Shown here one piece after another: positions 44,544-53,447 of a stretch of 64,000 nt of DNA (position 1 is the stretch's first letter; the number at the start of each line of letters is the position of its first letter). Below the pieces are notes generated by a model. It was not told where the DNA came from. It was given only the letters and a program-made list of their open reading frames with translations, and searched no databases. The position numbers were made by a program, and so were the translations under genes. This DNA comes from Akkermansiaceae bacterium (GTDB lineage Bacteria; Verrucomicrobiota; Verrucomicrobiia; Verrucomicrobiales; Akkermansiaceae). The stretch covers positions 1 through 64,000 of the forward strand of contig JACKQB010000009.1 of the NCBI GenBank assembly GCA_024233115.1, written 5' to 3'.

Positions 44544-45248
44544 ATGAAACTCAAATCCATCATCCTGGGAATTGCCATGACCGCTGTTTTGCTCAGCGTG
44601 CTGGTCGCTACGCGTCTGATGGTGCTTTCCCCGCTCAGCCCTGAGTTTGAAATCCGCGAGATCGAAACCGTCAGCCTGCCCGAGCCGCCGCCCCCACCTC
44701 CCGAGGAGCCGGTGGACGAGGACATCCCGCCACCACCGCCACCCGCCTTGGCCGACCTGGCGATTACCCCGGACCTCAGCCAACCGGCTCTCCCGGTGGT
44801 GAACAATCAAACCAAACCCCAGCTTGCCGTGGATACATTTTTTACCGACCAGCCACCGGCGCCACTTCCCGTCGTCACCCGGCCAACGCCGCGTGCCGTG
44901 ACAAAACCCAGGACCCAATCCCCGTCACCACCAACGATCCGACACGCCCCCCCCCAACCAAAGTCCCAATACTCGCTTGGTGAACTCGATAAAAAACCGC
45001 GCCTGCTCCGCAACCCGTCGGTTGTTTTTCCCAGTAGCATCAAGGGGACTAACAGTGGTCGTGTTACCGTGCGCGTTGCCATCCTGCCGTCGGGTCGGAG
45101 TCAGTTTGTTTCCGTGATCTCTACCACCCACCCGGCACTGGTCCCGCTTGCGCAGCGGATTGCCAACGGCTCGCGGTTCACTCCACCCACCCGACAGGGA
45201 CAGCCTGTGAAAGCGGTCATGACATGGCCTATCATCATCAAGAAATGA
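44544..45248 (+). CDS. TonB family energy transducer
   Basis: I choose the ATG at 44544 (MKLKSIILGIAMTAVLLSVL, 234 residues). The frame begins at 44457, but its extra 29 codons come from a repeat tract. One N-terminal membrane anchor is followed by a Pro-rich spacer (LPEPPPPPPEEPVDEDIPPP), a second Pro/Thr-rich part and a C-terminal TonB domain with FPSSIKGTNSGRVTVRVAIL and SRFTPPTRQGQPVKAVMTWP. It transmits proton-driven motion from ExbB/ExbD to outer-membrane receptors such as the one upstream. Its stop overlaps the start of the next gene by ATGA. Confidence 0.85.
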   Translation: MKLKSIILGIAMTAVLLSVLVATRLMVLSPLSPEFEIREIETVSLPEPPPPPPEEPVDEDIPPPPPPALADLAITPDLSQPALPVVNNQTKPQLAVDTFFTDQPPAPLPVVTRPTPRAVTKPRTQSPSPPTIRHAPPQPKSQYSLGELDKKPRLLRNPSVVFPSSIKGTNSGRVTVRVAILPSGRSQFVSVISTTHPALVPLAQRIANGSRFTPPTRQGQPVKAVMTWPIIIKK

Positions 45249-46627
45249 GTTATTCAGTGATCAGTTATCAGTTATTGCTTATCAGTGTGCTTCTGACTTC
45301 TCTGTTAAGTGCCGCCGAGCCGTTGCCTCTATCTCGGGACTACTGGAAAGACGAGGCGTTTTTGAAATCCTTTAACGGCTCTTATCGGGTCAATGCCCAG
45401 ATTGAGCCTGTGGTGACTACTGCGGAACGCGGTCTGTTAGTTTCGATCCAACCGTTGATGGCTGCGGGTAAAAGAAAAGAGGCCTTGGAGAAACTCATAG
45501 GCAGCCCGCTGGTGAAAACATCGGCGGCGATTGCTTATAATGCAGGTAACATCCAGTTCGAACTCGGTGAGCTCAAGGAAGCGGCTGGCCACTACCAGTC
45601 GGCTCTTGCTATCTTCCCCAGCTTCCGGCGCGCCCACCGGAACCTGGGTTTTGTTTACGCCCGTCAAGACGACTGGGACAAGGCTCTGAAGTCGTTGGAG
45701 GAGGCCATCCGATTAGGTGATCAGGATGGCGCCACCTACGGCCAACTCGCATACGGCAGAATGCACAAGGAGCAATACGCGTCCGCTTTGCAGGCCTACC
45801 GCCTCGCCCAGTTAACCCAGCCTGAAAGCGTCGATTGGAAAGCCGGCACCGCGCAGTGCCTGCAACACCTACAGCGTAACGAGGAAGCTCTCGCGCTACT
45901 CGATGAGGTGATCACCGCCCGCCCGACCGAAACATCCTACTACCTGCTGCAGTCATCCATTTACCTATCGATGGATCGCAGCGATGATGCCATCACTAAT
46001 CTCGATCTGGTCCGGAGAATGGGAGAGGGGAAACTGGATGCCGATAACCACCTTCTGTTAGCAAACTTGCACCTTCGTGCGGGAAGTAATCAACTTGCCC
46101 GACCAGTCATGATGGCTGCCTTGGAAATGGAGAACAAAGCACCTGCCGCCGCCGCATTGAATGCTCTCGAATTTGCTACACAAGTCCGCGATTGGAAACT
46201 TGCCCGCGACTTCTCACTTGCGCTCGAAAAAGCCTACCCCGAGATCAAGGACGCTAAACTCCAGCAGAAACAACAACGTCTTACCGCTCTCATCGATATC
46301 GATTCCGGAGAGGACCCTGCCCGTGGTGCCAAGGTTCTTGAATCTCTCATCAAAGAAAATCCACTCGATGGAGAGTCGTTGCTTTTACTCGGTCGCTATC
46401 GAATGACTGAAAAACGCTACCAGGAGGCAGAGATGCTTTTCCAGCAAGCGGGTCGGGTCGAAGGTCACGAATACACATCACGAATCGAGTTAGCCAAAGC
46501 CTATGTCGCTACTTCCCGATACCGCGATGCTGTTAGCCAACTCGACAAGGCTTTGAAAATCCGACCAGTCGAGGCCATCCAGACGTATCGCGATGCTGTT
46601 TACAAACTGGCGGACGCAGCGGAATAG
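45245..46627 (+). CDS. TPR protein of the TonB2-type cluster
   Basis: A 460-residue protein. The ATG at 45245 overlaps the TonB stop. The signal peptide (MSYSVISYQLLLISVLLTSLLSA) is largely written by a 7-base repeat. At least eight TPR-like pairs follow (AIAYNAGNIQFELGELKEAA, RAHRNLGFVYARQDDWDKAL, ATYGQLAYGRMHKEQYASAL). In TonB2 operons a periplasmic TPR protein is the usual last gene and is required for receptor function in Vibrio. The gene order here is the same. No catalytic domain is visible. Confidence 0.8.
   Translation: MSYSVISYQLLLISVLLTSLLSAAEPLPLSRDYWKDEAFLKSFNGSYRVNAQIEPVVTTAERGLLVSIQPLMAAGKRKEALEKLIGSPLVKTSAAIAYNAGNIQFELGELKEAAGHYQSALAIFPSFRRAHRNLGFVYARQDDWDKALKSLEEAIRLGDQDGATYGQLAYGRMHKEQYASALQAYRLAQLTQPESVDWKAGTAQCLQHLQRNEEALALLDEVITARPTETSYYLLQSSIYLSMDRSDDAITNLDLVRRMGEGKLDADNHLLLANLHLRAGSNQLARPVMMAALEMENKAPAAAALNALEFATQVRDWKLARDFSLALEKAYPEIKDAKLQQKQQRLTALIDIDSGEDPARGAKVLESLIKENPLDGESLLLLGRYRMTEKRYQEAEMLFQQAGRVEGHEYTSRIELAKAYVATSRYRDAVSQLDKALKIRPVEAIQTYRDAVYKLADAAE
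45247..45288. repeat. 7-base periodic tract within the TPR gene's signal peptide
   Basis: Units GAGTTAT, TCAGTGA, TCAGTTA, TCAGTTA, TTGCTTA and TCAGTGT cover the first codons, so repeat sequence has become coding. Confidence 0.6.
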
Positions 46628-46862
46628 ACCCATATGCCCACACTTGTTTTGAGTGACTTGCTACACTGTCGGTTTTGGGCTTTAACTTAGGATCGGGTAG
46701 CTTGAAATGGGGTGAAATGACAAATATACTCGATTTATTGATTGTATGATGCGTAAGTTTGCTTAGATATGACGGATCAACATCGTTGCATCCATTGATT
46801 TATAATAACTCACATCTATCGGGCACTTCGTTGAAAACTCTGACACATACCCTAATCACTTT

Positions 46863-47414
46863 ATGAAAAACAAAACAGCAACATGGGCAGCACTCCGTGG
46901 TCTAGTTCTGGCCGGTGGCCTTGGTGCAATGAGTGTAGGACAATCCGCCAAGGCGGTGTTTGTCTTTGATGTCGTGGATGCCGATACGTTCACGGTCACG
47001 GCAAGTGGCAGTTCATTGACTGGGAGTCCAAATTATTTTTGGGGTATTACAGGGAGTTTGTCCACAAATGGAAGCATTGCATCATCTCCAGAGGGCACAG
47101 TGCCAACTGCAACACAGGGCGGCTTTATACACTATACCGCTAGTACGATTTCCGGACTCAGGCTATCACTGAGCCCGTTTGGTAGTGGATCATTTACGCT
47201 TTCCGACGGTGGCGTTTACACTGTGAGTAATGTGACTTTAGTTGATTTAACTACACTCACGTTGCCAAGCTCACCACTGCCACTTACTACTGGTGGTGCG
47301 CAAGCATCGGGAACAGACAACAGCTTGGTCTTTACCGCTGTCCCTGAACCCTCCAGTACGGCGATTCTCGCTCTCAGTGGCTGTGCGATGCTACTGCGCC
47401 GCCGCCGCGCATAA
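46863..47414 (+). CDS. PEP-CTERM sorting domain protein, small
   Basis: A 183-residue secreted protein. The N-terminal signal (about residues 1-30, ending ...SAKA) is preceded by a basic start (MKNKTATW). The middle is a Ser/Thr/Gly-rich beta domain without motif. The C-terminus AVPEPSSTAILALSGCAMLL plus RRRRA is a classical PEP-CTERM tail, here with the full PEP motif. It is expected to be cut by exosortase and released or anchored. A terminator follows. It is the second of three such proteins in the window. Confidence 0.8.
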   Translation: MKNKTATWAALRGLVLAGGLGAMSVGQSAKAVFVFDVVDADTFTVTASGSSLTGSPNYFWGITGSLSTNGSIASSPEGTVPTATQGGFIHYTASTISGLRLSLSPFGSGSFTLSDGGVYTVSNVTLVDLTTLTLPSSPLPLTTGGAQASGTDNSLVFTAVPEPSSTAILALSGCAMLLRRRRA

Positions 47415-47435
47415 GTTTTTTTTAGCCAATTAAAT

Positions 47436-47470
47436 AACCCGCCTATGGTCTGAACAGAGGTGGGTTTTTT
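47436..47470 (+). terminator. intrinsic terminator after the PEP-CTERM gene
   Basis: The stem AACCCGCCT / AGGTGGGTT (nine pairs, one G-U) with a 13-base loop is followed by TTTT. Confidence 0.75.
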
Positions 47471-47521
47471 GACGAATGGGCTTGTCCTTTTGAAGAGAGC
47501 AATGATGATTTCAAGCTCACC

Positions 47522-49231
47522 ATGAAACGATTACTCAGAGCTCTTATTTGCGGTGGTTTAGCCTTGCTGGTTTTGCCCCAAGCACGGGCCGAGAAAATGT
47601 GGGATGCCGAGGTGTGTACTAGTCGGTGCATGGCACAACTCAAGGTATTGGGAACAGCATTGAAAAAAGATCAACTGTTAGGAGAAGATACTAAAAAACT
47701 GTATGCACACGGAGGAGCCTACTTCCCACTTCGACCGGAGATATTGAATCATAGTTCACATGGAAAACTGCAAGTCGTGGAGGGTGCTTTCCCTGTTGAA
47801 AATAATCATAACGCGACCAAGCAGGGGGACTCGGTGTTGAGAGACTGGGTTCAAGGACTAAAAGTCGAAAGAACCTCATTTAAAATCACAGGTGTCGAGA
47901 AAGTGGGGTTGAATACTGTTAAAACCAGGGTGCTTGCGGGGATGTATGGTTCAGACTCAGAAGGGCGTAGAGGGGAACGTCACGGAACCTGGCAGATCGA
48001 TTGGGATCTGGCTGGAGACGTGCCTCTTATCACTGGGTTGAAAGGTATGTCATATTCGGCTGCCTACTGGACAAATGAGTCACTGCTTCAGGATAAGTCA
48101 GCATATTTGTTTTCGTCGGCTCCAGACGCATGGATGCAACTGAGGATTCCTGCCAATGAATGGTTGCAGCAGATGAGCAATGAGGTGGCGCGCACCCAGA
48201 ATTTTTACCAAGGGCTCGCGATTGCTGATGTTAACGGGGACGGTCTTGAGGATGTATTTATTTGTCAGGGCGACGGGCTACTGAATCGTTTGTTAATACA
48301 GACTGCTACTGGTGAAGTGAAGGATATCACCAAGGAGGCTGGACTCGATCTACTCGACCGCACGCGTGCGGCAGTCTTTGGTGATTTGGATAACGATGGT
48401 GATGCTGATATAGTGCTGGCTACTTACAAGGCGTTGTTAATCTATCGCAATGACGGATCAGGTAAGTTTACACAAGAGCATGCCCTGATGGATCATTTCC
48501 CCTCTCTCTTTTCCCTGTCACTGGCGGATTACGATCAGGACGGGTTGCTCGATATTTACGCCTGTGATTATTATAAAAACGAACACAAGACACGTTTTGC
48601 CACAAGGCCGGGACCGGATTTATTTCAGGATGCTACCAATGGAGGCGAAAACAAGTTGTTCCGCAATATTTCGAAGGGGGGCACACTTAGCTTCGAAGAT
48701 GTAACCGAAAAGACAGGCTTAAACAAAAACAACCATCACTTTTCATTGGCTTGCAGTTGGCATGACTTTGATGATGATGGAGATTTGGATCTCTACGTCG
48801 CGAATGATTTTGGGCGCAACAACTTGTTCCGAAATGACCGGGGAGTTTTCACCGATGTCATCGATGAGGCGAGGGCACAGGACCAGAACTTCAGTATGAA
48901 TGCTGCATGGGGCGATTGGAATCGGGACGGGCTCTCTGACCTCTATGTCAGCAATATGTTTTCCTCGGCCGGAAAGCGCATCACTTTCCAGAAAAGTTTC
49001 AAGCCTACCAGAGCGGAGAAAGACCGTAGGCAAATACAGCACCTTTCCCGAGGTAATAGCTTGTTCACTCAAGGGGAGGGAAATCGATTTAGGGAAGAGG
49101 CTTACCCACTGGGAGTTTGGCTGGGTCGCTGGGCATGGTCATCTCACTTTGCTGATCTCGATCACAATGGCTGGCAGGATCTGATGGTGGCGAATGGTTA
49201 CCTTACCAGCAAAAAGAAGGACGACTTGTGA
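47522..49231 (+). CDS. FG-GAP repeat protein, upstream part of a frame interrupted by TGA
   Basis: 569 residues up to an in-frame TGA. A signal peptide (MKRLLRALICGGLALLVLPQARA) is followed by about 170 unassigned residues and then FG-GAP/VCBS repeats with calcium-loop motifs: DVNGDGLEDVFIC, DLDNDGDADIVLA, DYDQDGLLDIYAC, DFDDDGDLDLYVAND, DWNRDGLSDLYVSN and DLDHNGWQDLMVANGY. These form a beta-propeller. The text DLMVANGYLTSKKKDDL stops at TGA, but the same frame continues with SFWWRQVVPRATE and the rest of the family's domain order. The protein should therefore be 1143 residues, with TGA at codon 570. It is either a selenoprotein or a recent nonsense mutant. Confidence 0.8.
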   Translation: MKRLLRALICGGLALLVLPQARAEKMWDAEVCTSRCMAQLKVLGTALKKDQLLGEDTKKLYAHGGAYFPLRPEILNHSSHGKLQVVEGAFPVENNHNATKQGDSVLRDWVQGLKVERTSFKITGVEKVGLNTVKTRVLAGMYGSDSEGRRGERHGTWQIDWDLAGDVPLITGLKGMSYSAAYWTNESLLQDKSAYLFSSAPDAWMQLRIPANEWLQQMSNEVARTQNFYQGLAIADVNGDGLEDVFICQGDGLLNRLLIQTATGEVKDITKEAGLDLLDRTRAAVFGDLDNDGDADIVLATYKALLIYRNDGSGKFTQEHALMDHFPSLFSLSLADYDQDGLLDIYACDYYKNEHKTRFATRPGPDLFQDATNGGENKLFRNISKGGTLSFEDVTEKTGLNKNNHHFSLACSWHDFDDDGDLDLYVANDFGRNNLFRNDRGVFTDVIDEARAQDQNFSMNAAWGDWNRDGLSDLYVSNMFSSAGKRITFQKSFKPTRAEKDRRQIQHLSRGNSLFTQGEGNRFREEAYPLGVWLGRWAWSSHFADLDHNGWQDLMVANGYLTSKKKDDL

Positions 49232-49259
49232 AGTTTCTGGTGGCGGCAAGTTGTGCCGC
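49229..49259 (+). promoter_or_regulatory. in-frame TGA with downstream stem-loop (possible bacterial SECIS)
   Basis: TGA at 49229-49231 is followed by a perfect 6-base GC-rich stem, GCGGCA (49243-49248) and TGCCGC (49254-49259), around the 5-base loop AGTTG. Seventeen bases separate the TGA from the loop, and a G stands second in the loop. These values fall within the spacing and loop rule I recall for bacterial SECIS elements. The hairpin lies in the coding frame (WRQVVPR), as bacterial SECIS elements must. Confidence 0.4.
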
Positions 49260-50953
49260 GAGCAACAGAGACTAGAGGTGAAAACATGGGACTCAAGCAG
49301 TCGCGTCAGCAACTTTCCGAGCAGCTTTTCTACGGCATGTCATGGAGTGGCAGTGAACGCAACTGCCTGTTCCTCAATCATGGTGGCAAGAGCTTTGCCA
49401 CGGCTTCTTACATCACTGGTTTTGACTTCGACGATGATGCGCGTGGAATTGCGATGGTCGATTGGGATCACGATGGTGATCTCGATATGTGGGTCAGCAA
49501 CCGCTATGGCCCCCAGGTCAGATACTTGGAAAACCAGATCTCCGACTCCCGTTGGATCAGCATGAAACTGCTAGGGGACGGTAAAAAGATCAACCGGGAT
49601 GCAGTTGGCTCAACGGTGATCGTCTGGATCGAGGAAGATGGAAAGGAGGTTCCGTTAAAACGTAGTGTGGCAGCCGGTGACAGCTTCCTCAGTCAGTCGT
49701 CGCTATGGCTTAATGTAGGGCTTGCTGAAGCCACGATCAAACGCATTGAGATCCGCTGGCCGGATGGCAGTAAGCAGGAACTTTCAGCCCTTAAGGAGAA
49801 CCGGCAATACACCCTGAAATACGGCGATAAGGATGCTGCGGTATGGAAACGCCCGACAAACTATAAACTACCAGATACTCCTCTTGAAGAACCTGTGCGT
49901 GACCATCGCGGCATTCGCCTTGTGGAAGGTTCTCCCTTGCCTCCGCTCGGTCTCGTGGATGCAAAGGGGAAACCTGCTGAAATTCCCAAAGGCAAAAGCA
50001 CCCTGATCAAATTCTGGGCAAGCTGGTGTCCGGATTGCCAGAACGATTTCAAGGAGCTTGAGCTCTACCGCAATTATTTTTCGCAAGTGGGCGTGGATGT
50101 GGTCCTGGTCAATACCGAGTTCAATGATGATGGTTCTTTGAAAATGGCGAAGTCTCCCGTGAAAGGGTTTCCATCCTATTTTATGAACAAAGCCGGGGTA
50201 GATACTATCCAGCTCTTTCTGGATAGTATCTCTGTATTGCATCAAGAAATGGCATTACCCCTGAGTATCTTAGTGAATGCCGACGGCAGGGTCAACGGAG
50301 TCTATGTTGGTCACGTAAAGCCTGAGAACATCGCTCGTGATGCCATCTGTGGTAGACGTGCGACGGCCTGGCGATACATGAATGCCGTGCCGTTTCAGGG
50401 AAAGATGTTTAACAACACCTTTATGGCGAACTATGATCGTGTGGCTACCAATTTTCAAACTGCCGGGCACTACAAGTATGCTGCCAGTATCTATCAGATT
50501 GCACTACCTCATTACCCGAAGAGTGCTAAGCTTCACTTCGAATACGGAGAGTGCCTGAACAGGCTCGGGCAGATGCAATCTGCTATTCCGTTGCTGGAGA
50601 AAGCACTCAGCCTCAAGCCGGATTTTTCAGAGAAGCCTGATGCACTTCGAGCTTTGGGCTTTGCCTATATGCAATCGGAGCAGCCACAAAAGGCAGAAAA
50701 GGCACTCAAGGAGTCCCTCCAGATCAGCGAGGATAAAAGCACCCACTTATATCTTGGGTTGCTTGCAGAAGGAGGCAGCCTTTTTGCCCGTGCAGAACAA
50801 CATTATCGACAAGCCATTGCATTATCCAAGCAACAGAAACCTGTCTTTAAAAGACCATGGCAAGCACTCTACCGTCTCTACATCGAGCAGGGTAGAAATT
50901 TGGAAGCAGATCACCTCAGGGACGAAGCCTCAGAATTCGGTGTCTCATGGTAG
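49253..50953 (+). CDS. ASPIC/UnbV, thioredoxin-like and TPR part, downstream of the TGA
   Basis: This is the continuation in the same frame. The GTG at 49253 is only the first start-like codon; coding sequence is already readable from 49232. It contains the last FG-GAP unit (DWDHDGDLDMWVSN), an ASPIC/UnbV domain (NRDAVGSTVIVW ... IKRIEIRWPDGSKQEL), a TlpA/thioredoxin-like domain with the redox motif WASWCPDCQNDF (the two Cys are residues 836 and 839 of the joined protein) and C-terminal TPRs (FEYGECLNRLGQMQSAIPLL). Without its own signal peptide it would stay in the cytoplasm. That argues that it is made only as part of the long secreted protein, if at all. Confidence 0.75.
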   Translation: MPRATETRGENMGLKQSRQQLSEQLFYGMSWSGSERNCLFLNHGGKSFATASYITGFDFDDDARGIAMVDWDHDGDLDMWVSNRYGPQVRYLENQISDSRWISMKLLGDGKKINRDAVGSTVIVWIEEDGKEVPLKRSVAAGDSFLSQSSLWLNVGLAEATIKRIEIRWPDGSKQELSALKENRQYTLKYGDKDAAVWKRPTNYKLPDTPLEEPVRDHRGIRLVEGSPLPPLGLVDAKGKPAEIPKGKSTLIKFWASWCPDCQNDFKELELYRNYFSQVGVDVVLVNTEFNDDGSLKMAKSPVKGFPSYFMNKAGVDTIQLFLDSISVLHQEMALPLSILVNADGRVNGVYVGHVKPENIARDAICGRRATAWRYMNAVPFQGKMFNNTFMANYDRVATNFQTAGHYKYAASIYQIALPHYPKSAKLHFEYGECLNRLGQMQSAIPLLEKALSLKPDFSEKPDALRALGFAYMQSEQPQKAEKALKESLQISEDKSTHLYLGLLAEGGSLFARAEQHYRQAIALSKQQKPVFKRPWQALYRLYIEQGRNLEADHLRDEASEFGVSW

Positions 50954-51006
50954 GTTTGTGATTTGGGAAGAATAGACAAATCTGTCAATATATTGTCAAT
51001 CTAATC

Positions 51007-52716
51007 ATGTTAGGCTCATCGACTTTAAAAAATAAGATACCAGAGGTATATCATGTGGTTTCGTTCAAAACTGTGTCGAGAATGCCAGCTTTTGATGATT
51101 ATCAAAAAGTGATCATCATCAAATCCATACGCCGATTGCAGCGGTTTTGTGCCATTGATGTGCTCACATATTGTGTGACGGATACTGATGTGGAAATGCT
51201 TGTTTCTGTGCCGGATCGTGAAAGCTATTTGACAAGGTTTGAGGGGAAGAACGAGGAGGGAAAACTAATTGACCACTTCAAACACCGATACAGTGCATCC
51301 CGAATTGCGGAAATTAAAGAGCAAATCGCGGAAGCAAGGGCAAGCGGGGAGGATGGTCAGGATGTGTTCGATCATTATACCAGGCGCATTTGTGATTTGA
51401 ACCTGTTTGTGGAAGCGATTCAACAAGGATTCACCCATTGGTATAAAAATAAGTTTAGCAAGGACAGCTCACGGGTCAGAGGGCAAATCTGGGCGGCACG
51501 TCTCGCAAAGGACGAGATGGTAAAGGGGGCCGAACTTCGGCAGCAAGCAGTGCAGACAGATCTCGCTGCCATACGCAAAGGGTTGGTCACTGCTTCTCAA
51601 AACTATCGCTGGTCGGGTTACGCCAAGGCTTGCACAGGAGATAAGAATGCCCAACGAGGGTTGTGTCGCGTCATGGGAGCATCGTTGCATGACTGGGACG
51701 AAGTCAGGGCGAAATATGGCGACCTGATGAAAGTGAAAGCTGGCGAAATAGAAAAGGTTGAGAGTCCCGCCAAAAATGTCGACAGAGGTAATGGTAAACT
51801 GCTTATTAGCCCTTCCCATAAGAATAAACTTGGGACCAGAAAATGGGTTAAATGGAGTATGGTGGTGTTACTGTTAGGTGCTGTTGCCTATGGAGTGAAA
51901 TTCTATACGGCCCCCAAAAAGAAGGATGGTCAACCTGTTGAGAAATCTGATGAGACATCGAATACCCCAAGTTCTCGATCAAGCCATGAGGAGCCAGCAT
52001 TCGATAACGACCCTAATGTAGTTGCAAACGCTTTTCTTGCTGCAACGGATCCGTCCGAGCGCCTAAAGATGGCCCGCAATTGGCGCGATGTAAAAGCGCA
52101 CATGACATCTTATCATGCTGAAGCCCTGAATGGGAAAACAATAGGTCTGGGTCCCGTGAAAATTGGTAATGTAGGCGGTATCACATGTTCCAGTTATGAG
52201 GTGGTTCTCGCCAGTGGCGATATGCGACAGTTGACAGTTGTGCCTACTGAGGACGGTATGAAAGTCGATTGGGACGCTTATGCTCGATACGGCACTGCCA
52301 CTTGGTCACAGATACTTGCTGGTACAGTGAAGTCGGCGGATGTCAGGGTTAGGGTTAAGCCCGTGGGGCATTATATTTTTGCCTTTAGGGATGATACCCG
52401 TTGGCGCTGTTATTTGCTGAGTAGTCCTGATGTGAATCAATCTGTCTACGCCTACGCCAAGGTAGGATCTACAACCCATGAGATTCTCAAATCAGCAGCT
52501 ACCCAATTTGACGGGCCGGGTGCGCGTTTGACTATTCGTATTTCCAGCACAAAGGAAGGGCTAAAGCATCGCCAGTTTAATCTCGATCGCGTTCTGGCTA
52601 TTGGCTGGGTGCTCAATAAGCCAGAGAAATTTGAAAATACGTGGGTCAAACCTCATGCGGATATCCTTAATGGCGAGGGCGAAAAACTTCACGCACCACG
52701 TAGTAGTTTTAAGTAG
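51007..52716 (+). CDS. Y1/RAYT-like domain (catalytically dead) fused to membrane anchor and C-terminal domain
   Basis: 569 residues. Residues 10-225 follow the REP-associated tyrosine transposase order: PEVYHVVSF, VLTYCVTDTDVEMLVSVPD, GFTHWYKNKF, GQIWAARL, IRKGLVTASQNYRWSGYAKA. At the HUH position (usually NHxHLL) it has DTDVEML, and at the catalytic Tyr position (YxxLNPVRAGLV) it has AVQTDLAAIRKGLV. Both the metal-binding histidines and the Tyr are thus lost. A transmembrane helix (281-299, KWSMVVLLLGAVAYGVKFY) and a polar linker lead to a beta-rich domain of about 230 residues. The DNA-binding fold seems to have been turned into a membrane protein's cytoplasmic part. Confidence 0.72.
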   Translation: MLGSSTLKNKIPEVYHVVSFKTVSRMPAFDDYQKVIIIKSIRRLQRFCAIDVLTYCVTDTDVEMLVSVPDRESYLTRFEGKNEEGKLIDHFKHRYSASRIAEIKEQIAEARASGEDGQDVFDHYTRRICDLNLFVEAIQQGFTHWYKNKFSKDSSRVRGQIWAARLAKDEMVKGAELRQQAVQTDLAAIRKGLVTASQNYRWSGYAKACTGDKNAQRGLCRVMGASLHDWDEVRAKYGDLMKVKAGEIEKVESPAKNVDRGNGKLLISPSHKNKLGTRKWVKWSMVVLLLGAVAYGVKFYTAPKKKDGQPVEKSDETSNTPSSRSSHEEPAFDNDPNVVANAFLAATDPSERLKMARNWRDVKAHMTSYHAEALNGKTIGLGPVKIGNVGGITCSSYEVVLASGDMRQLTVVPTEDGMKVDWDAYARYGTATWSQILAGTVKSADVRVRVKPVGHYIFAFRDDTRWRCYLLSSPDVNQSVYAYAKVGSTTHEILKSAATQFDGPGARLTIRISSTKEGLKHRQFNLDRVLAIGWVLNKPEKFENTWVKPHADILNGEGEKLHAPRSSFK

Positions 52717-52816
52717 TCCCGGGCACTGGTAGGCACCTCATGAAATCCTACTCCACAGCCAATCCCTCCTTGCCGTCCGCTCGATGGTAAGCTAGAGTGG
52801 TGGCGTAAAAGGGGCG

Positions 52817-53077
52817 CTTGCAGACACCCGGTCATCGGATGCCGCTCCGGCAGAACTGCTGGAGATGGCGCAGCGATTGGTGTGTGCTTTTCCGGAGTGT
52901 TTCTGGTATCGGCGCGAGGACTACCAGATGAGTTCGTTCGGCGATATCCGCCTCGTCATCAATGCAGCCGATGACTCCCCTCGTTTTTCCCAAGCTGTGG
53001 CCACCTTCCACGAGGGTGCTGTGGAGGTTGCCAGATCCAGTGTCCTCGACGTTAGTGTGTTAGAGACGAACGGCTAA
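52817..53077 (+). pseudogene. decayed short gene
   Basis: From the ATG at 52865 a 70-residue frame reads FPECFWYRREDYQMSSFGDI and ends at TAA (53077). The same frame continues for 25 coding-like codons (EVEKFRGDREKETAFRHLLG) and is also open upstream of the ATG. It looks like a fragment that has gained a stop. The family is not recognised, and the boundaries are uncertain. Confidence 0.3.
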
Positions 53078-53183
53078 GAAGTCGAAAAATTCCGAGGCGA
53101 CCGGGAAAAGGAGACCGCTTTCCGCCATCTGCTGGGCTGCCTGTGGCAAGGATGAAGGCTTTAGCCCGATTCTCCTCATCCAG

Positions 53184-53447
53184 ATGATGAGACGCTTCGC
53201 TAGAGTTACCAAAGAGGAGGTGGCCGAAGTCAAAGCCCGCGATATCGACCTCATCGAGCTGAAAAAAGCCTGGATTGAAATCTCGGACAAGGCCGAGCGC
53301 GAGCTCACAGCCCTTGCCGATGAGCAGCCAGACATGCCCATCGGTGTCGCATTTGTAAACCAAAACGGAGAACCCGGATGGTTCCGCGACGTCCCTACGC
53401 CCAGCCGTCCACCCCATTGGCGTCCGCGGCTGTCTGCCACAGATTAG
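53184..53447 (+). CDS. small hypothetical protein or fragment
   Basis: An 87-residue, charged, mostly helical frame (EEVAEVKARDIDLIELKKAW) ending in a Pro/Trp-rich tail (EPGWFRDVPTPSRPPHW). No motif is known to me. It lies between a decayed fragment and the phosphoesterase gene and may itself be a remnant of the same locus. Confidence 0.35.
   Translation: MMRRFARVTKEEVAEVKARDIDLIELKKAWIEISDKAERELTALADEQPDMPIGVAFVNQNGEPGWFRDVPTPSRPPHWRPRLSATD

Noticed and set aside
35579..47414. Exosortase/PEP-CTERM locus
   Set aside because: Two or three PEP-CTERM substrates are scattered, but no exosortase or PEP-CTERM regulatory gene is in the window.
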